Source: Chitinophaga rhizophila
GTDB lineage: Bacteria; Bacteroidota; Bacteroidia; Chitinophagales; Chitinophagaceae
Length of the DNA: 64,000 nucleotides
Direction of reading: 5' to 3'
NCBI RefSeq assembly: GCF_019492185.1
Contig: NZ_JAICCF010000004.1
Location: forward strand, 558,001 to 622,000
Shown in pieces: positions 53,230 to 62,499 of this stretch. How positions within the stretch are numbered: the stretch's first letter is position 1; each line of letters opens with the position of its first letter. The notes under the pieces are model-generated. The model saw nothing but the letters and a program-made list of their open reading frames with translations. It ran no database searches and was not told where the DNA came from. Made by a program: the position numbers and the translations under genes.

Positions 53230-56200
53230 CTACTCCGCCTCTTCCCTGTCCAGCGAATCTTTGGCATTACCCCTTCGCAGTTTAACTACAGGATTTTTTT
53301 GCGTACCACCAACAGTAAATGGTATGCCCAGAATGCCAAAGGGTGGCAGTCCTACACGTCCTTTCATATTCAGGCGTCCATCAAAGCTAACCTGGCCTTC
53401 AAACCGCGGACGGAAACCTGCAATGCGCAGCTTCGTTCTTTCTATAGTGATAATATTATTGGCGATAGATGATCTGATATCTACTTCGGAAAGATGTGGG
53501 TCTTTAATATCTTTACGGCCCGTAGTATTCCCCACCGCATTCAGCATCCTGAAGCCTTTCAGTTTAATCTTTTTCAATGACAATACGCCTTCTCCTTTAA
53601 GCGAAGCATACACCGGATGCATATGCTCATTCAGACGGCCGCTGACATGATAATCCAATCCGACGGTACCGCTTGCAGAACCGGCAGAAGTAGCCATATC
53701 ATGAAACAGTCTGATTTCGTTATAGGCACGTTTGATATCAAACGCCTTTGCGTTAATACGATAGTCAAAAGCAGCAGACTGTTTGCTGAGCGGCGTATAT
53801 ACAGCATCCATGGTAACCGGCGCGTCAATGATACTGAAACCGGTTTTATTCAATTGCAGACTACCGCTATTCAGCAACAGCTGACCGTGAAACCTGCTGA
53901 TATCAATACCACTAAACCGTACCTTGTCAGCGTTTGCCGTCAGCGAGAGCGACAGATTTGGCGGAAAGGAAACCACCTGCGGAGGCTCAGAAACACCAGC
54001 AGCTTCTGCGCTGCCAGACGGCTTTAATTCATCTACCAACAGATAATTACTCTTCATCTGAAAAGCGCCCTGTAATTGTTGATTCTTCTGAGTAGCATAG
54101 GCGATGAGATTATACAGATGCCCATTCAGGTGAATGTTTGACTGTCCATACCGCAGATCAAATTTATCAAACCACATCTTATCTTCTTCAAAACGGAAAA
54201 TCCCGTTTTCTATATGGAAAGGCAACGGGAACCGCGCTGCATTTATCGTTACACCTCTGACAGTCAGCGAACCTTTATTATTCAGGTTGGCGTATTGTCC
54301 GCTCATAGCATCGGCCTGGGTACCTTGTAAAGACAGGTCTGTTTTGATCATTCCCTGTACATCATACCCTTCTTTTCCCAGTACTTTATAGATCCGGCCA
54401 AGGTCTATGGTACCACTGGCGAGGATATTATACCGAAGGTTCTCGAAGTTATCCAAGGCAGCTTTCAAGGTAAATTCCTGTCCTTCAAACAGGAAAGATA
54501 CTGGTTTCACATCTACCTTCAGGGCCTGCAGGCTACCTGCTGTATCAGTGAGTACCGCATTGACATTTATCTTTTCAATGGGATGTTTGTAATACTTCGT
54601 TTGCAGTATACCGTTATGCATGTGTAAGGAAGCAGTAGTGACAGGAAACTGACCTGCACCAGGCTTGTAAACACCTTTGCTTAAGATATTGATATTCAGA
54701 TCGCCACCCAGATCTATGCCATCCATAGGGTAGAACTTTTCTACATCAGCCATATGTACAATAGCCTTCAGACTGGCATCGACGTGTGGTTCCTGTCCGT
54801 TATTGAGATGCAGATATCCTTTGATGTAATTGTTCAGTACTTCCGCGTTCAGGCGGCTGACGTTCACCTGTATATTGGCGTAGTTATTATCGGGGCAGTT
54901 GGCTGCAACGTTAAAGCCGATATGATGGATGGATTCTTTGACACCATCAAACTTAACATATCCATCGGTAAGTGCAGCATTGAAATCAAATGCGGGAATA
55001 CTGCTGATAGCGATGGAAGATTCCTGTCCGGCTCCATTATTAACACTGTTCTGAATATAGCGGCCATCCGCTTTGAGGTGAGAGGTAAAGTGTCCTTTCA
55101 GGTCAAACTGCTCCCAGCCCATTGCCTCACCCCATTTCTGCATATCAATATCAGCCTCCATACGCGCATGTATATCGGGGCGGTATAGACCAGTCATGTT
55201 AAGTGATGAACTGAAATACCCTTTATCCAGCGTAAAGTAAAGAGAATCAAGCCCTACATAGAATTTGTCGGTATTCATCTGTGGCAGTTTTGTCTGGAAA
55301 TCCAGCCGCAGGTGTTGTAGTTTGCTGGATGCGCCGGAATGGGCGATCACGCCGTCTCGTACTTTGATATTGAAGGTAAAGTCGGGCATTTTATTGGTCC
55401 GCGCGATGTATTTACCGGTCAGGGACGCAGTTACTTCGGCGGCACCTTTAACATCCGTATGTTCCATCCAGGAGATATAGTCAGCCGGCAGAGCGCTGAA
55501 CAGTGCTTCCAGTGTAGAGGCACCGGAACTGAGATTGAAGTCCATCTGGTAGCCATTCCGCAGGAAGCTGAAAGTTCCTTTCAGTTGGACCGGTAACTGG
55601 TTTATTCTCAGGTCGTTTCTTTCAAAAGTGAAATTCAGCGATTGAGTATTGATCTTCGTGATCAGGTCTCCGTGCAGTTTTTTGGATTGTATATAGGGCA
55701 CTTCCCCGTAAGACAGATCCAGGGAGGAGATAGCTATTTTTGAGTACAGGTCAAATTTGGCAGACTGCAGGTCTCCTTTACCGAGATAGTTGACATCTCT
55801 GGCACGTATGAGGAGGCCCAGCGATTTATCATGATATACGATACCGCAATGTTCCAGTTGGATACGGTCTATTTTCAGGGAAGCGCCCAAGCTGTCTGCC
55901 GGTTCCTTTGCTGTGGCAGGGGCCTGGAAGACGTTATAATTAGGACGGCCGTCGGCATCCGCCAGTACATGTATATGTCCCTTTGTCAGGTATATTTCAT
56001 CTATTCTGATGGTTTTGGAGAAGATGCTGCTAAGATCTACACCAAGGGATACCTCTGCCGCATTGATGAGTGTATCTGATTCAAAGGGAGCGGATCCTTT
56101 CAGGCTGAAATCATGTAGCGTCAGCGTCAGCGACGGGAAATGATTAAAGAAGGATAGCCTTGCACGGGAGAAGTTCAGTTCAGTAGTGATGCTGTTGTTA

Positions 56201-56340
56201 GCCCAGGCTTTTATTTTTTTTGAGACCGCCCCGGGAAATAGTAGTGGTAATAGCAATAGTAATAGTAGTATTCCCATAAGGGACGCCGACACAATCTTCA
56301 GTGTTCGCCACGCGATTCTCTTCATTCTTCCATTAAGCAT
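53230..56340 (-). CDS. AsmA-family envelope protein
   Basis: A 1036-residue protein with one N-terminal membrane helix (about residues 16-36, LMGILLLLLLLPLLFPG) and a long periplasmic body of repeating beta strands. The AsmA N-terminal signature is visible (FSRARLSFFNHFPSLTLTLHDFSLKG), and the AsmA-like C-terminal domain includes LSLKKIKLKGFRMLN. The family forms long lipid-transfer grooves between the two membranes. The true start may be the Met at residue 6. Single gene; the divergent neighbour is the Pro/His/Asp-repeat lipoprotein. Confidence 0.87.
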   Translation of the reverse strand: MLNGRMKRIAWRTLKIVSASLMGILLLLLLLPLLFPGAVSKKIKAWANNSITTELNFSRARLSFFNHFPSLTLTLHDFSLKGSAPFESDTLINAAEVSLGVDLSSIFSKTIRIDEIYLTKGHIHVLADADGRPNYNVFQAPATAKEPADSLGASLKIDRIQLEHCGIVYHDKSLGLLIRARDVNYLGKGDLQSAKFDLYSKIAISSLDLSYGEVPYIQSKKLHGDLITKINTQSLNFTFERNDLRINQLPVQLKGTFSFLRNGYQMDFNLSSGASTLEALFSALPADYISWMEHTDVKGAAEVTASLTGKYIARTNKMPDFTFNIKVRDGVIAHSGASSKLQHLRLDFQTKLPQMNTDKFYVGLDSLYFTLDKGYFSSSLNMTGLYRPDIHARMEADIDMQKWGEAMGWEQFDLKGHFTSHLKADGRYIQNSVNNGAGQESSIAISSIPAFDFNAALTDGYVKFDGVKESIHHIGFNVAANCPDNNYANIQVNVSRLNAEVLNNYIKGYLHLNNGQEPHVDASLKAIVHMADVEKFYPMDGIDLGGDLNINILSKGVYKPGAGQFPVTTASLHMHNGILQTKYYKHPIEKINVNAVLTDTAGSLQALKVDVKPVSFLFEGQEFTLKAALDNFENLRYNILASGTIDLGRIYKVLGKEGYDVQGMIKTDLSLQGTQADAMSGQYANLNNKGSLTVRGVTINAARFPLPFHIENGIFRFEEDKMWFDKFDLRYGQSNIHLNGHLYNLIAYATQKNQQLQGAFQMKSNYLLVDELKPSGSAEAAGVSEPPQVVSFPPNLSLSLTANADKVRFSGIDISRFHGQLLLNSGSLQLNKTGFSIIDAPVTMDAVYTPLSKQSAAFDYRINAKAFDIKRAYNEIRLFHDMATSAGSASGTVGLDYHVSGRLNEHMHPVYASLKGEGVLSLKKIKLKGFRMLNAVGNTTGRKDIKDPHLSEVDIRSSIANNIITIERTKLRIAGFRPRFEGQVSFDGRLNMKGRVGLPPFGILGIPFTVGGTQKNPVVKLRRGNAKDSLDREEAE

Positions 56341-56466
56341 AAGGTATAGGATAGCGGCATTTAATAGTCTGATGCACTTGCGGCCGCAAATATAGAAAAA
56401 TTTTTCCCTGACTACCCAACCTTTCGTGCTTTAGGGACCGTTAACTATAGTAGTAAATCGAAAACT

Positions 56467-56967
56467 ATGAAAAAAATCGGCGTCTACACACTCATGATGG
56501 GAGCGTTTATACTGGCTCACACAGCATGTTCCAAAGAGGAAGCCATTAAACTGGAGGGGAAGCGTACACTTGCAGGAGCGCAGGATACCATCCCGCATGA
56601 CAGCATTCCGCACGATACTATCCCGCATGACAGTATTCCGCATGACTCAATTCCGCATGATACTGTGCCTTTCCCTGGGGATACGACTGTGTATCCGCCA
56701 CACTATCCGGATACGACTTTCCCGCCTTATCCGCCTTATCCGGATACGACACATCCGTATTATCCACCGCATCAGCCGCATGACTGGGATACTATCCGTC
56801 CTTATGATCCACCGCATCAGCCGCATTATCCGGACACCAGTCATCCGCACAATCCACCACATTACCCGGACACGATCCGTCCTGGCCATCCGGTAGATAC
56901 AACAGGATATAGACAAGTTGCCAATAATCCTGTAGGCCGACTAAGAGCCAGCGGTATATCTTTGTAA
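56467..56967 (+). CDS. Pro/His/Asp-repeat lipoprotein
   Basis: A 166-residue protein with a signal peptide and probable lipobox Cys21 (AHTACSKEE). Residues 42-66 are five exact copies of the five-residue unit IPHD[ST], and the rest to about residue 145 is a looser repeat of PHYPDT/PPHQPHDWDT type, giving some 16 histidines and many Asp and Pro. The chain must be extended and unstructured and could bind divalent metals or act as a spacer or wall-like stalk. No known family. The minus-strand frames here are shadows of the repeat. Confidence 0.75.
   Translation: MKKIGVYTLMMGAFILAHTACSKEEAIKLEGKRTLAGAQDTIPHDSIPHDTIPHDSIPHDSIPHDTVPFPGDTTVYPPHYPDTTFPPYPPYPDTTHPYYPPHQPHDWDTIRPYDPPHQPHYPDTSHPHNPPHYPDTIRPGHPVDTTGYRQVANNPVGRLRASGISL
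56590..56664 (+). repeat. Five tandem 15-bp units
   Basis: Five head-to-tail copies of a 15-base unit with CCGCATGA-like core (one unit has CGCACGA), encoding IPHD[ST]. The differences between copies are mostly at third codon positions, which suggests selection on the peptide. Confidence 0.85.
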
Positions 56968-57164
56968 AAGGCCCGGGAGCGTGTCATATTTCACTTAGCC
57001 TGTAACTAATGAAGCAATTGGCCGTTTCAGGATAGACTTATGCCATAGCAAATTACTGTAGCCAGTTTGTCTGACGCCCGGGCCGCCTTTGGGTGGTTCG
57101 GGTACTTTGCACGTCGGACGTGCGAAAAGAAACCAATTCATAATACCTATAGGGAATCCTTCAG

Positions 57165-57695
57165 TTGGAAGAAATCAAGGAACTGATAAAATTATGCGCT
57201 GCTAATGACCGCCTGGGTCAGGAGAAACTGTACCGTAAGTTTTATCCTGCGCTGTTTCTATTGTGCCGGAAGTTCTTCCCCGGGCAGGAGGATGCGTTGG
57301 AGGCATTGAATGATGGGATGTTAAAGGTGTTCACGAACATTGGGAAGTACAGTGATGATAAAGGTGAGTTTTTCAACTGGGTCTATACCGTCGTGCGTAA
57401 TACAGCACTTGATAAGCTGAAAACTGCAGGGTGGCCAAGGCATATGGAGGTTGGAGAAGTGCTGATTGCAGATGAGGGCAACCCGTTGAAAACACTTGAA
57501 TCAGCAGATATTTATAAGCTACTGGATGTATTACCGCCTGCCACAAGGGCCATCTGCATACTATACTACCTGGAAGGATTTACGATCCCACAGATCAGTG
57601 AGCAGACAGATATTGCCGCAGGTACCGTCAAGTGGCATTTAAGTGAGGTGAGAAAGCGCCTGAAACCAGTTTTATTAGAGCATTATAAAAAATAA
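57165..57695 (+). CDS. ECF RNA polymerase sigma factor
   Basis: A 176-residue sigma-70-family factor with region 2 (ALNDGMLKVFTNIGKY, FFNWVYTVVRNTALDKL) and region 4 (LPPATRAICILYYLEGFTIP, IAAGTVKWHLSEVRKRL). The only possible start after the in-frame TAG at 57150 is TTG 57165, an unusual start that could hold expression low. A 5-bp hairpin (57109-57123) lies in its leader. It is followed nine bases later by a large membrane protein in the position normally held by an anti-sigma factor. Confidence 0.9.
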   Translation: MEEIKELIKLCAANDRLGQEKLYRKFYPALFLLCRKFFPGQEDALEALNDGMLKVFTNIGKYSDDKGEFFNWVYTVVRNTALDKLKTAGWPRHMEVGEVLIADEGNPLKTLESADIYKLLDVLPPATRAICILYYLEGFTIPQISEQTDIAAGTVKWHLSEVRKRLKPVLLEHYKK

Positions 57696-57703
57696 GGTTA
57701 AAA

Positions 57704-59737
57704 GTGTCTGAGCAAAACCTGAGTGATCAATTTTTCAACAATGAGGAACACACCATTCCGATTCCTCCTGTAGACCAGGGATGGACAGCTATGCAGCAGA
57801 AGCTGGATGCGGCAATGCCTGTGAAGGGGCCTGCATCTGGTGGAGAGGCATTGCTGAAGAAATCACTGTTGAAGAATGTGCTCATATCCGGTACGGCCGC
57901 TACTATTACCGCAGTAGCCATATGGCAGTTTATGGCCTCTGACAGCAAGAGACAGACACCGCCTGCCGTGGCAATACACCAGAGCGAGAGGCCTTTAAAA
58001 GGCAATATACCGACAGATACGGATAGTTTAGAACAGGTAGTGCAGTCAGGTCAGATCTATTTCCCGGGGAATAATGGCGCATATGCTGACAAGTCTTCCG
58101 CAATTGATCCGGCAGTACAGCCAGGCAACCGCACAGGCATTGACGGGGAAGCTTGCTCCATACAAAACGCTGACAGGTCGCACGGTGGACTACCAGCGGA
58201 TAGTCGCCGCGTGCACACTGGCGATATTTACGTCACTGACCGGTCAGCGCCGGCTAATAATCAGATACAACAACCAGGCGGGATTACGGGTAAGCGTGAT
58301 TATGCTGCAAAGCATAACGGAACTGCAAAGGGGCAGTTGGCTATCGGCAAGGATAGTAGCAGCAGAAAAGGACAAAGCTATTCGCCTGCCGTAACAGATA
58401 GCATTGGAAGTCATAGCTCCCGGGTGATACCTGTACCCGCTGCTTCAGTTGGTTACCCTCGTAATGGAGATGCGGTGATACCTGCAAGGCGGCCTGCAGG
58501 GGCAGGCAAACAGCCGTATAAGCAGGAAGCAGGCCTTTCCATCCATCAGCAGGATTTGAAGACCCCAGAAAAGCGTTTAGAAGATATGTCAACCGCCGGC
58601 GGGAGCACATTGGCCCCAGGCATCAGAAGGCCGGAAAAGGCGGCAAAGGATAGTAGTAAGGTGCGCAATAAGGGTATAACAGAAAATAGCCGAAGGCAGG
58701 GTGCTGTTACAGACAAACGTATAGAGGCTGCCCGCCGACAGGCGGATGGTACGTTGGCTGCCGGAGGCGATACACTGGCTTATAGTGGTGACCCGTCCCA
58801 AAAAGCGGCAAACGATGATAGTAAGGTGCGCAATAAGGGTATAACAGAAAATAGCCGAAGGCAAGGTGCTCTTATAGACAAACGTATAGAGGCTGCCCAC
58901 CGACAGGCAGATGGTACGTTGGCTGCCGGAGGCGATACACTGGCTTATAGCGGTGACAGGCCGGAAAAGGCTGTCAAGGATGGTAATGTAGTACAAAATG
59001 GCTGGGCACTTGAACCCATCGGATATCAGAGTCAGAGGTTTAACAGTCAGCTACAGGTGAATAACGGAAACCCGGATCGGATAGCTATCAAGCCTGTGAA
59101 TAAGAAGGGTACCAAAGACAACCATTCCTGGAGCATCTATGGACAGGTGAATCTGGCAGTACCTACCCATGAGAGTAAATATTATCTGACAGGGCCTGAA
59201 GGTAATAACCAGTACTTCCGGGCAGTCATACCGGCAATACGTATTGAGAGAAGGCTAGGTAAAATGGCTATTTCTCTGGATGCTATACCCATGTTGAGCG
59301 TACAGCTGAATGATAGTCTGCATCATCATGCGCCGGTAAACAGTACCATAAACAAGCCATATAGTACATCGACGCTGAAGCAGTTTGGTTACGGCTTCGC
59401 TTTACAGTATCAATACTTGCTGACCAACAGGTTGCGTATAAGTGCAGGTGCACAGCTGTCAGTATATAGCAAGGCATTGATGCAACATGCGGATATGAGA
59501 GATAGCTCACTCATTTATGACCCGCCCTACCTGCGTAGTGCCAGGAGCAACGAAAGGGATAGTCTGCCAAACATGCGGATAGGCGCAGTGATTGAAGCCT
59601 GTTACCAGTTTGGCCAATGGCAGACGGGTATTAAGACAATGATACCATGGCAGAACTTTGGGGGTACGCCGCTATGGAATCTGCGACCGGGGCCGCAGAT
59701 TGAGCTGATCATCAGAAGACGGATTTTTACGCGCTGA
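57704..59737 (+). CDS. Putative sigma-linked trans-envelope protein (cytosolic N-term, TM helix, disordered linker, C-terminal beta-barrel-like domain)
   Basis: A 677-residue protein starting with GTG. Residues 1-52 are a polar N-terminus (HTIPIPPVDQGWTAMQQKLD) like those of sigma-binding proteins. A single hydrophobic helix lies at about 56-76 (NVLISGTAATITAVAIWQFM). Residues 80-475 are low complexity, rich in Gln, Gly, Lys and Ser, with a 54-residue tandem duplication. Residues 480-677 alternate as outer-membrane beta strands (SWSIYGQVNLAVP; FGYGFALQYQYLL; LRISAGAQLSVY; RIGAVIEACYQFG). The layout suggests one polypeptide reaching from the cytoplasm to the outer membrane and acting as anti-sigma and sensor. 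This is inference from order and hydropathy. Confidence 0.72.
   Translation: MSEQNLSDQFFNNEEHTIPIPPVDQGWTAMQQKLDAAMPVKGPASGGEALLKKSLLKNVLISGTAATITAVAIWQFMASDSKRQTPPAVAIHQSERPLKGNIPTDTDSLEQVVQSGQIYFPGNNGAYADKSSAIDPAVQPGNRTGIDGEACSIQNADRSHGGLPADSRRVHTGDIYVTDRSAPANNQIQQPGGITGKRDYAAKHNGTAKGQLAIGKDSSSRKGQSYSPAVTDSIGSHSSRVIPVPAASVGYPRNGDAVIPARRPAGAGKQPYKQEAGLSIHQQDLKTPEKRLEDMSTAGGSTLAPGIRRPEKAAKDSSKVRNKGITENSRRQGAVTDKRIEAARRQADGTLAAGGDTLAYSGDPSQKAANDDSKVRNKGITENSRRQGALIDKRIEAAHRQADGTLAAGGDTLAYSGDRPEKAVKDGNVVQNGWALEPIGYQSQRFNSQLQVNNGNPDRIAIKPVNKKGTKDNHSWSIYGQVNLAVPTHESKYYLTGPEGNNQYFRAVIPAIRIERRLGKMAISLDAIPMLSVQLNDSLHHHAPVNSTINKPYSTSTLKQFGYGFALQYQYLLTNRLRISAGAQLSVYSKALMQHADMRDSSLIYDPPYLRSARSNERDSLPNMRIGAVIEACYQFGQWQTGIKTMIPWQNFGGTPLWNLRPGPQIELIIRRRIFTR
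58631..58957 (+). repeat. 162/165-bp tandem duplication inside the trans-envelope protein gene
   Basis: Copy 1 is 58631-58792 and copy 2 is 58793-58957 (one extra codon). The last about 130 bases of each copy differ at only about six positions. They encode residues 310-363 and 364-418, with KVRNKGITENSRRQGA and TLAAGGDTLAYSGD in both. A third partial unit starts at 58958. Probably a recent linker expansion. Confidence 0.9.
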
Positions 59738-59761
59738 CACATCCCGTATCTGTGGAAGTAG

Positions 59762-59799
59762 GCGGCCCTGCAGGCATTATGTCTGCAGGGCCGCTTTAT
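59762..59799. terminator. Strong bidirectional terminator
   Basis: A perfect 12-bp GC-rich inverted repeat with a 9-base loop (59762-59773 with 59783-59794), followed by TTTATT on the plus strand. Lies between convergent genes. Confidence 0.85.
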
Positions 59800-59823
59800 T
59801 GATGACAGTAAATGACAGGTTGA

Positions 59824-62154
59824 TTAGTTAACCACCAGTTTCTGTGTAGCATTGACAGCAGAATTGGCAATCTTTACCAGGTATATACCGGGATGCAGGG
59901 CCTTGTCTTCGAGGGTAAACTGTTCAGCGGAAGATACACGTTGTAATACTAACTTCCCTGATAGCGTAAACACAGTGATGACACTCTTTTCTGCTTTTGG
60001 ATTTTTGAAGCGTATCTGTACCTGCTCACCAGACACTGACGGATTCGGGAACAGCTGAAACTGTGGCTGGACAGGCGTATTCCAGTTGTACTCTTCATGT
60101 CTTGGCGCGCCTGTATACGGATGGGAGCAATACGCTGACCAGTCTATACCAGCAGTTGCAGTTGCCAGAGAGGTAGCGTCACTGGTTCGTGCGCCGGCAG
60201 GTAATGCAGCAGTATACCACCTGGTATTGACATTGGCTGCTCCGGAGATACCAGATACGAGCTGTAAGCGGTAATCATATTTAGCCTTCCTGGTAGCTTC
60301 CCCCTGGTAGAGATAGTTGGTATTGGTAATAACCGCAATCACGATATTGTTGGCCGCCGGAGTAGTCAGGTTCAGGGTACAGTTACCGGAAGATACATAC
60401 TGGCTATACACAGGGGTACCGTTAGCCGTCCAGTATACCAGCTGGCAGGTCATATTAGCACCAATAGGCTGGAAGTTAACCGTCACCGTAGTTCCGTTGA
60501 CAGTCAGCGGTATCTGGTTAGCGCCGGACCATCCGGGTAAGGTAGTCGTATCTGGTCGCAGCAGGCCATTAGTATTGGTAGTTTTGACATAAGGAGTTGC
60601 AATCCAGGGAGCAGGATTGAGCCAGGAAGGTTGCCATTCAGCGCCAATGGAATTACCAAATACACTATTCAGCAAGGCGATACAGGCCCCTTTCCATTTT
60701 CCGAAATCAACAGTTGCCTGTTTAGAGCGATATTCTGTAATCAGGCGGCGGGTCTGGGCTTCGCCAATACCACTGGCAATACCTTCTAAGACGCGGGTAG
60801 GCGCATACCTCCATATCCAGGGAACGGCGTTGTCTCCCAGCGTATTACCCAGGAAGGTAGGGAAAGAAGAGCTATACTGATGACCGCCGAGATAGGTTTT
60901 CCAGGTACAGATCTGCTGACTGCCATTGAACATGTTTACACCCTCTGCAGCCGGCCCACCGAAGCTACCGTCCTGCAACCAACCCGAGTAACATTCTATT
61001 GGCATAAACGGCGCAATAAAATCGGTACCGTTCAGGAAGCCCATAGCGCTGTAGTCGTTGGAGCGACGCGCATCAGCCGTCTGCTGGAACCATACGTTAC
61101 CCCCTTCGTGGAACCAGGCAGCGTTTTTTACACCTGGCAGGTCAGCGATCATAGCATGAATACCCTCATGCGTCATGGCGCTTTGCTGGTAGGCCGCATC
61201 GCTACCGGTATAAGCAGGATCGAAGGCATATACAGGATAGTAGGATGCCAGTATGATAGGCCAGCTTCTGCCATTGTAGTATACGGCACTTTGCCAGCCA
61301 CCCAGCGCTGTACTGTCTGCATTGTCGGTACATAAGCCCGAACCGTACAGGTACACAGCACTCTTATAGCCGCTTCTTACACGTATATCGGGGGGCCAGC
61401 CCATGGTATCGCGGAAGTACTTAAAGTCCTTATTTAGTCGCGCCAGCATAGGGGTAATAGCTGCCGGTGTTACGACAGACTTCTTCTTAGGTCCCCAGCG
61501 GAATGTCCACCAGTCGGAAGACTGTGTACCGACTACCTGCGGACAATCATTCAGCACCTGTGTAGGCATTGGCAGACTGGGATATTCACTTCTGAAGTCA
61601 TAACTGATCGACGGAGAATAGCCAGGCCATGTATAAGCATTGCCGTTACCATTACCACCGCCCGGCGATACAGGGGTGCCGGTAACCCGCCATTCCAGCA
61701 CACCAGTGGACTGCGTAGTGTTACGCATGGACAGGCGTAGCCGGGTAACGGCTGTTGAGCTGAAGTTTAGGGTGTTAAAAGCATTTTTGACAAGTGGTAC
61801 ATTACCCAGGGTAGTCCAGGCCGTGCCCGTCCAGGATTCCAGGTAAGCTGTGGTAGGTGTAAGCACGCCGCCGGCATCATCAAACCAGTATACCTGCACA
61901 GATGTTACATTATAGGCTTGTGACCAGTCATATTGTACCCACTGTAAGGAGTTCGGATTGTTCCAGTTGCCATAGGCACCATGGCTCTTATCATTTGAGC
62001 TGGCGGGCGTGAAGTTGTCATTCAGGGCAGTGATTGTTTCCCAGGAAGACACATAAGAAGTGGTGGCTGTAGCCTGTGGAGCGACGTTCGTTTGCGCGAA
62101 GGCGGTAAGCGCAGTGAACAACGACAGGACAGATGTCCATGTAAATTTGAGCAT
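59824..62154 (-). CDS. Secreted discoidin-like/zincin-like protein with T9SS type-A sorting signal
   Basis: A 776-residue protein with signal peptide ending near LTAFAQ. Residues about 22-165 look like an F5/8 type C (discoidin) carbohydrate-binding domain (NVAPQATATTSYVSSWE, YDWSQAYNVTSVQVYWFDD). After a Gly/Asn linker (GGGNGNGN) comes a domain with a possible zinc site HEGIHAM (about residue 330) and FHEGGNVW some 20 residues later, as in putative peptidases such as the DUF6055 kind. A beta-rich domain follows. The C-terminal 80 residues (FQLFPNPSVSGE, GIYLVKIANS, TQKLVVN) are a type-A T9SS signal. Likely a surface or secreted protease or glycan-binding protein. Confidence 0.82.
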   Translation of the reverse strand: MLKFTWTSVLSLFTALTAFAQTNVAPQATATTSYVSSWETITALNDNFTPASSNDKSHGAYGNWNNPNSLQWVQYDWSQAYNVTSVQVYWFDDAGGVLTPTTAYLESWTGTAWTTLGNVPLVKNAFNTLNFSSTAVTRLRLSMRNTTQSTGVLEWRVTGTPVSPGGGNGNGNAYTWPGYSPSISYDFRSEYPSLPMPTQVLNDCPQVVGTQSSDWWTFRWGPKKKSVVTPAAITPMLARLNKDFKYFRDTMGWPPDIRVRSGYKSAVYLYGSGLCTDNADSTALGGWQSAVYYNGRSWPIILASYYPVYAFDPAYTGSDAAYQQSAMTHEGIHAMIADLPGVKNAAWFHEGGNVWFQQTADARRSNDYSAMGFLNGTDFIAPFMPIECYSGWLQDGSFGGPAAEGVNMFNGSQQICTWKTYLGGHQYSSSFPTFLGNTLGDNAVPWIWRYAPTRVLEGIASGIGEAQTRRLITEYRSKQATVDFGKWKGACIALLNSVFGNSIGAEWQPSWLNPAPWIATPYVKTTNTNGLLRPDTTTLPGWSGANQIPLTVNGTTVTVNFQPIGANMTCQLVYWTANGTPVYSQYVSSGNCTLNLTTPAANNIVIAVITNTNYLYQGEATRKAKYDYRLQLVSGISGAANVNTRWYTAALPAGARTSDATSLATATAGIDWSAYCSHPYTGAPRHEEYNWNTPVQPQFQLFPNPSVSGEQVQIRFKNPKAEKSVITVFTLSGKLVLQRVSSAEQFTLEDKALHPGIYLVKIANSAVNATQKLVVN

Positions 62155-62499
62155 ACGTTGATTGTTTTGATTATTTGAGAGAATTAAATAAATGGTTAAG
62201 CAAATTACTCGCTGATAGAAAAGCCGGTCTGAAAGGTCACAACATAGAATTATAGCATAGGTTTTTTCTTTAGGATATAGGTTACTCTAAGAGGATTTAA
62301 TAGTGTCAATCTAACACACAAAGGTTTCGCTACTGAAGTAAAAGTAAGCCGTGTTGGGCGAATAGGCTGTCAGGATTTTAACCACTTCGGATAGCATTTT
62401 ACCATATAGGCATTTTGGTATCTTGCCATAAGGTGCATCATATTATTTTATAACAGATGTTCATAATCTACTGCTGTTTATCTATTTTAGCAGCAGAAA
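62155..62499. other. Divergent promoter region
   Basis: 345 bases between the discoidin/zincin gene and the last sigma gene. AT-rich, no gene. Promoters for both directions are expected here but no clear consensus pair was found. Confidence 0.35.

Noticed and set aside
56570..56916. Long Arg/Ile-rich frames on both strands over the Pro/His/Asp repeats
   Set aside because: They are shadows of the 15-bp repeat in other frames; only the frame with signal peptide and lipobox is plausible.
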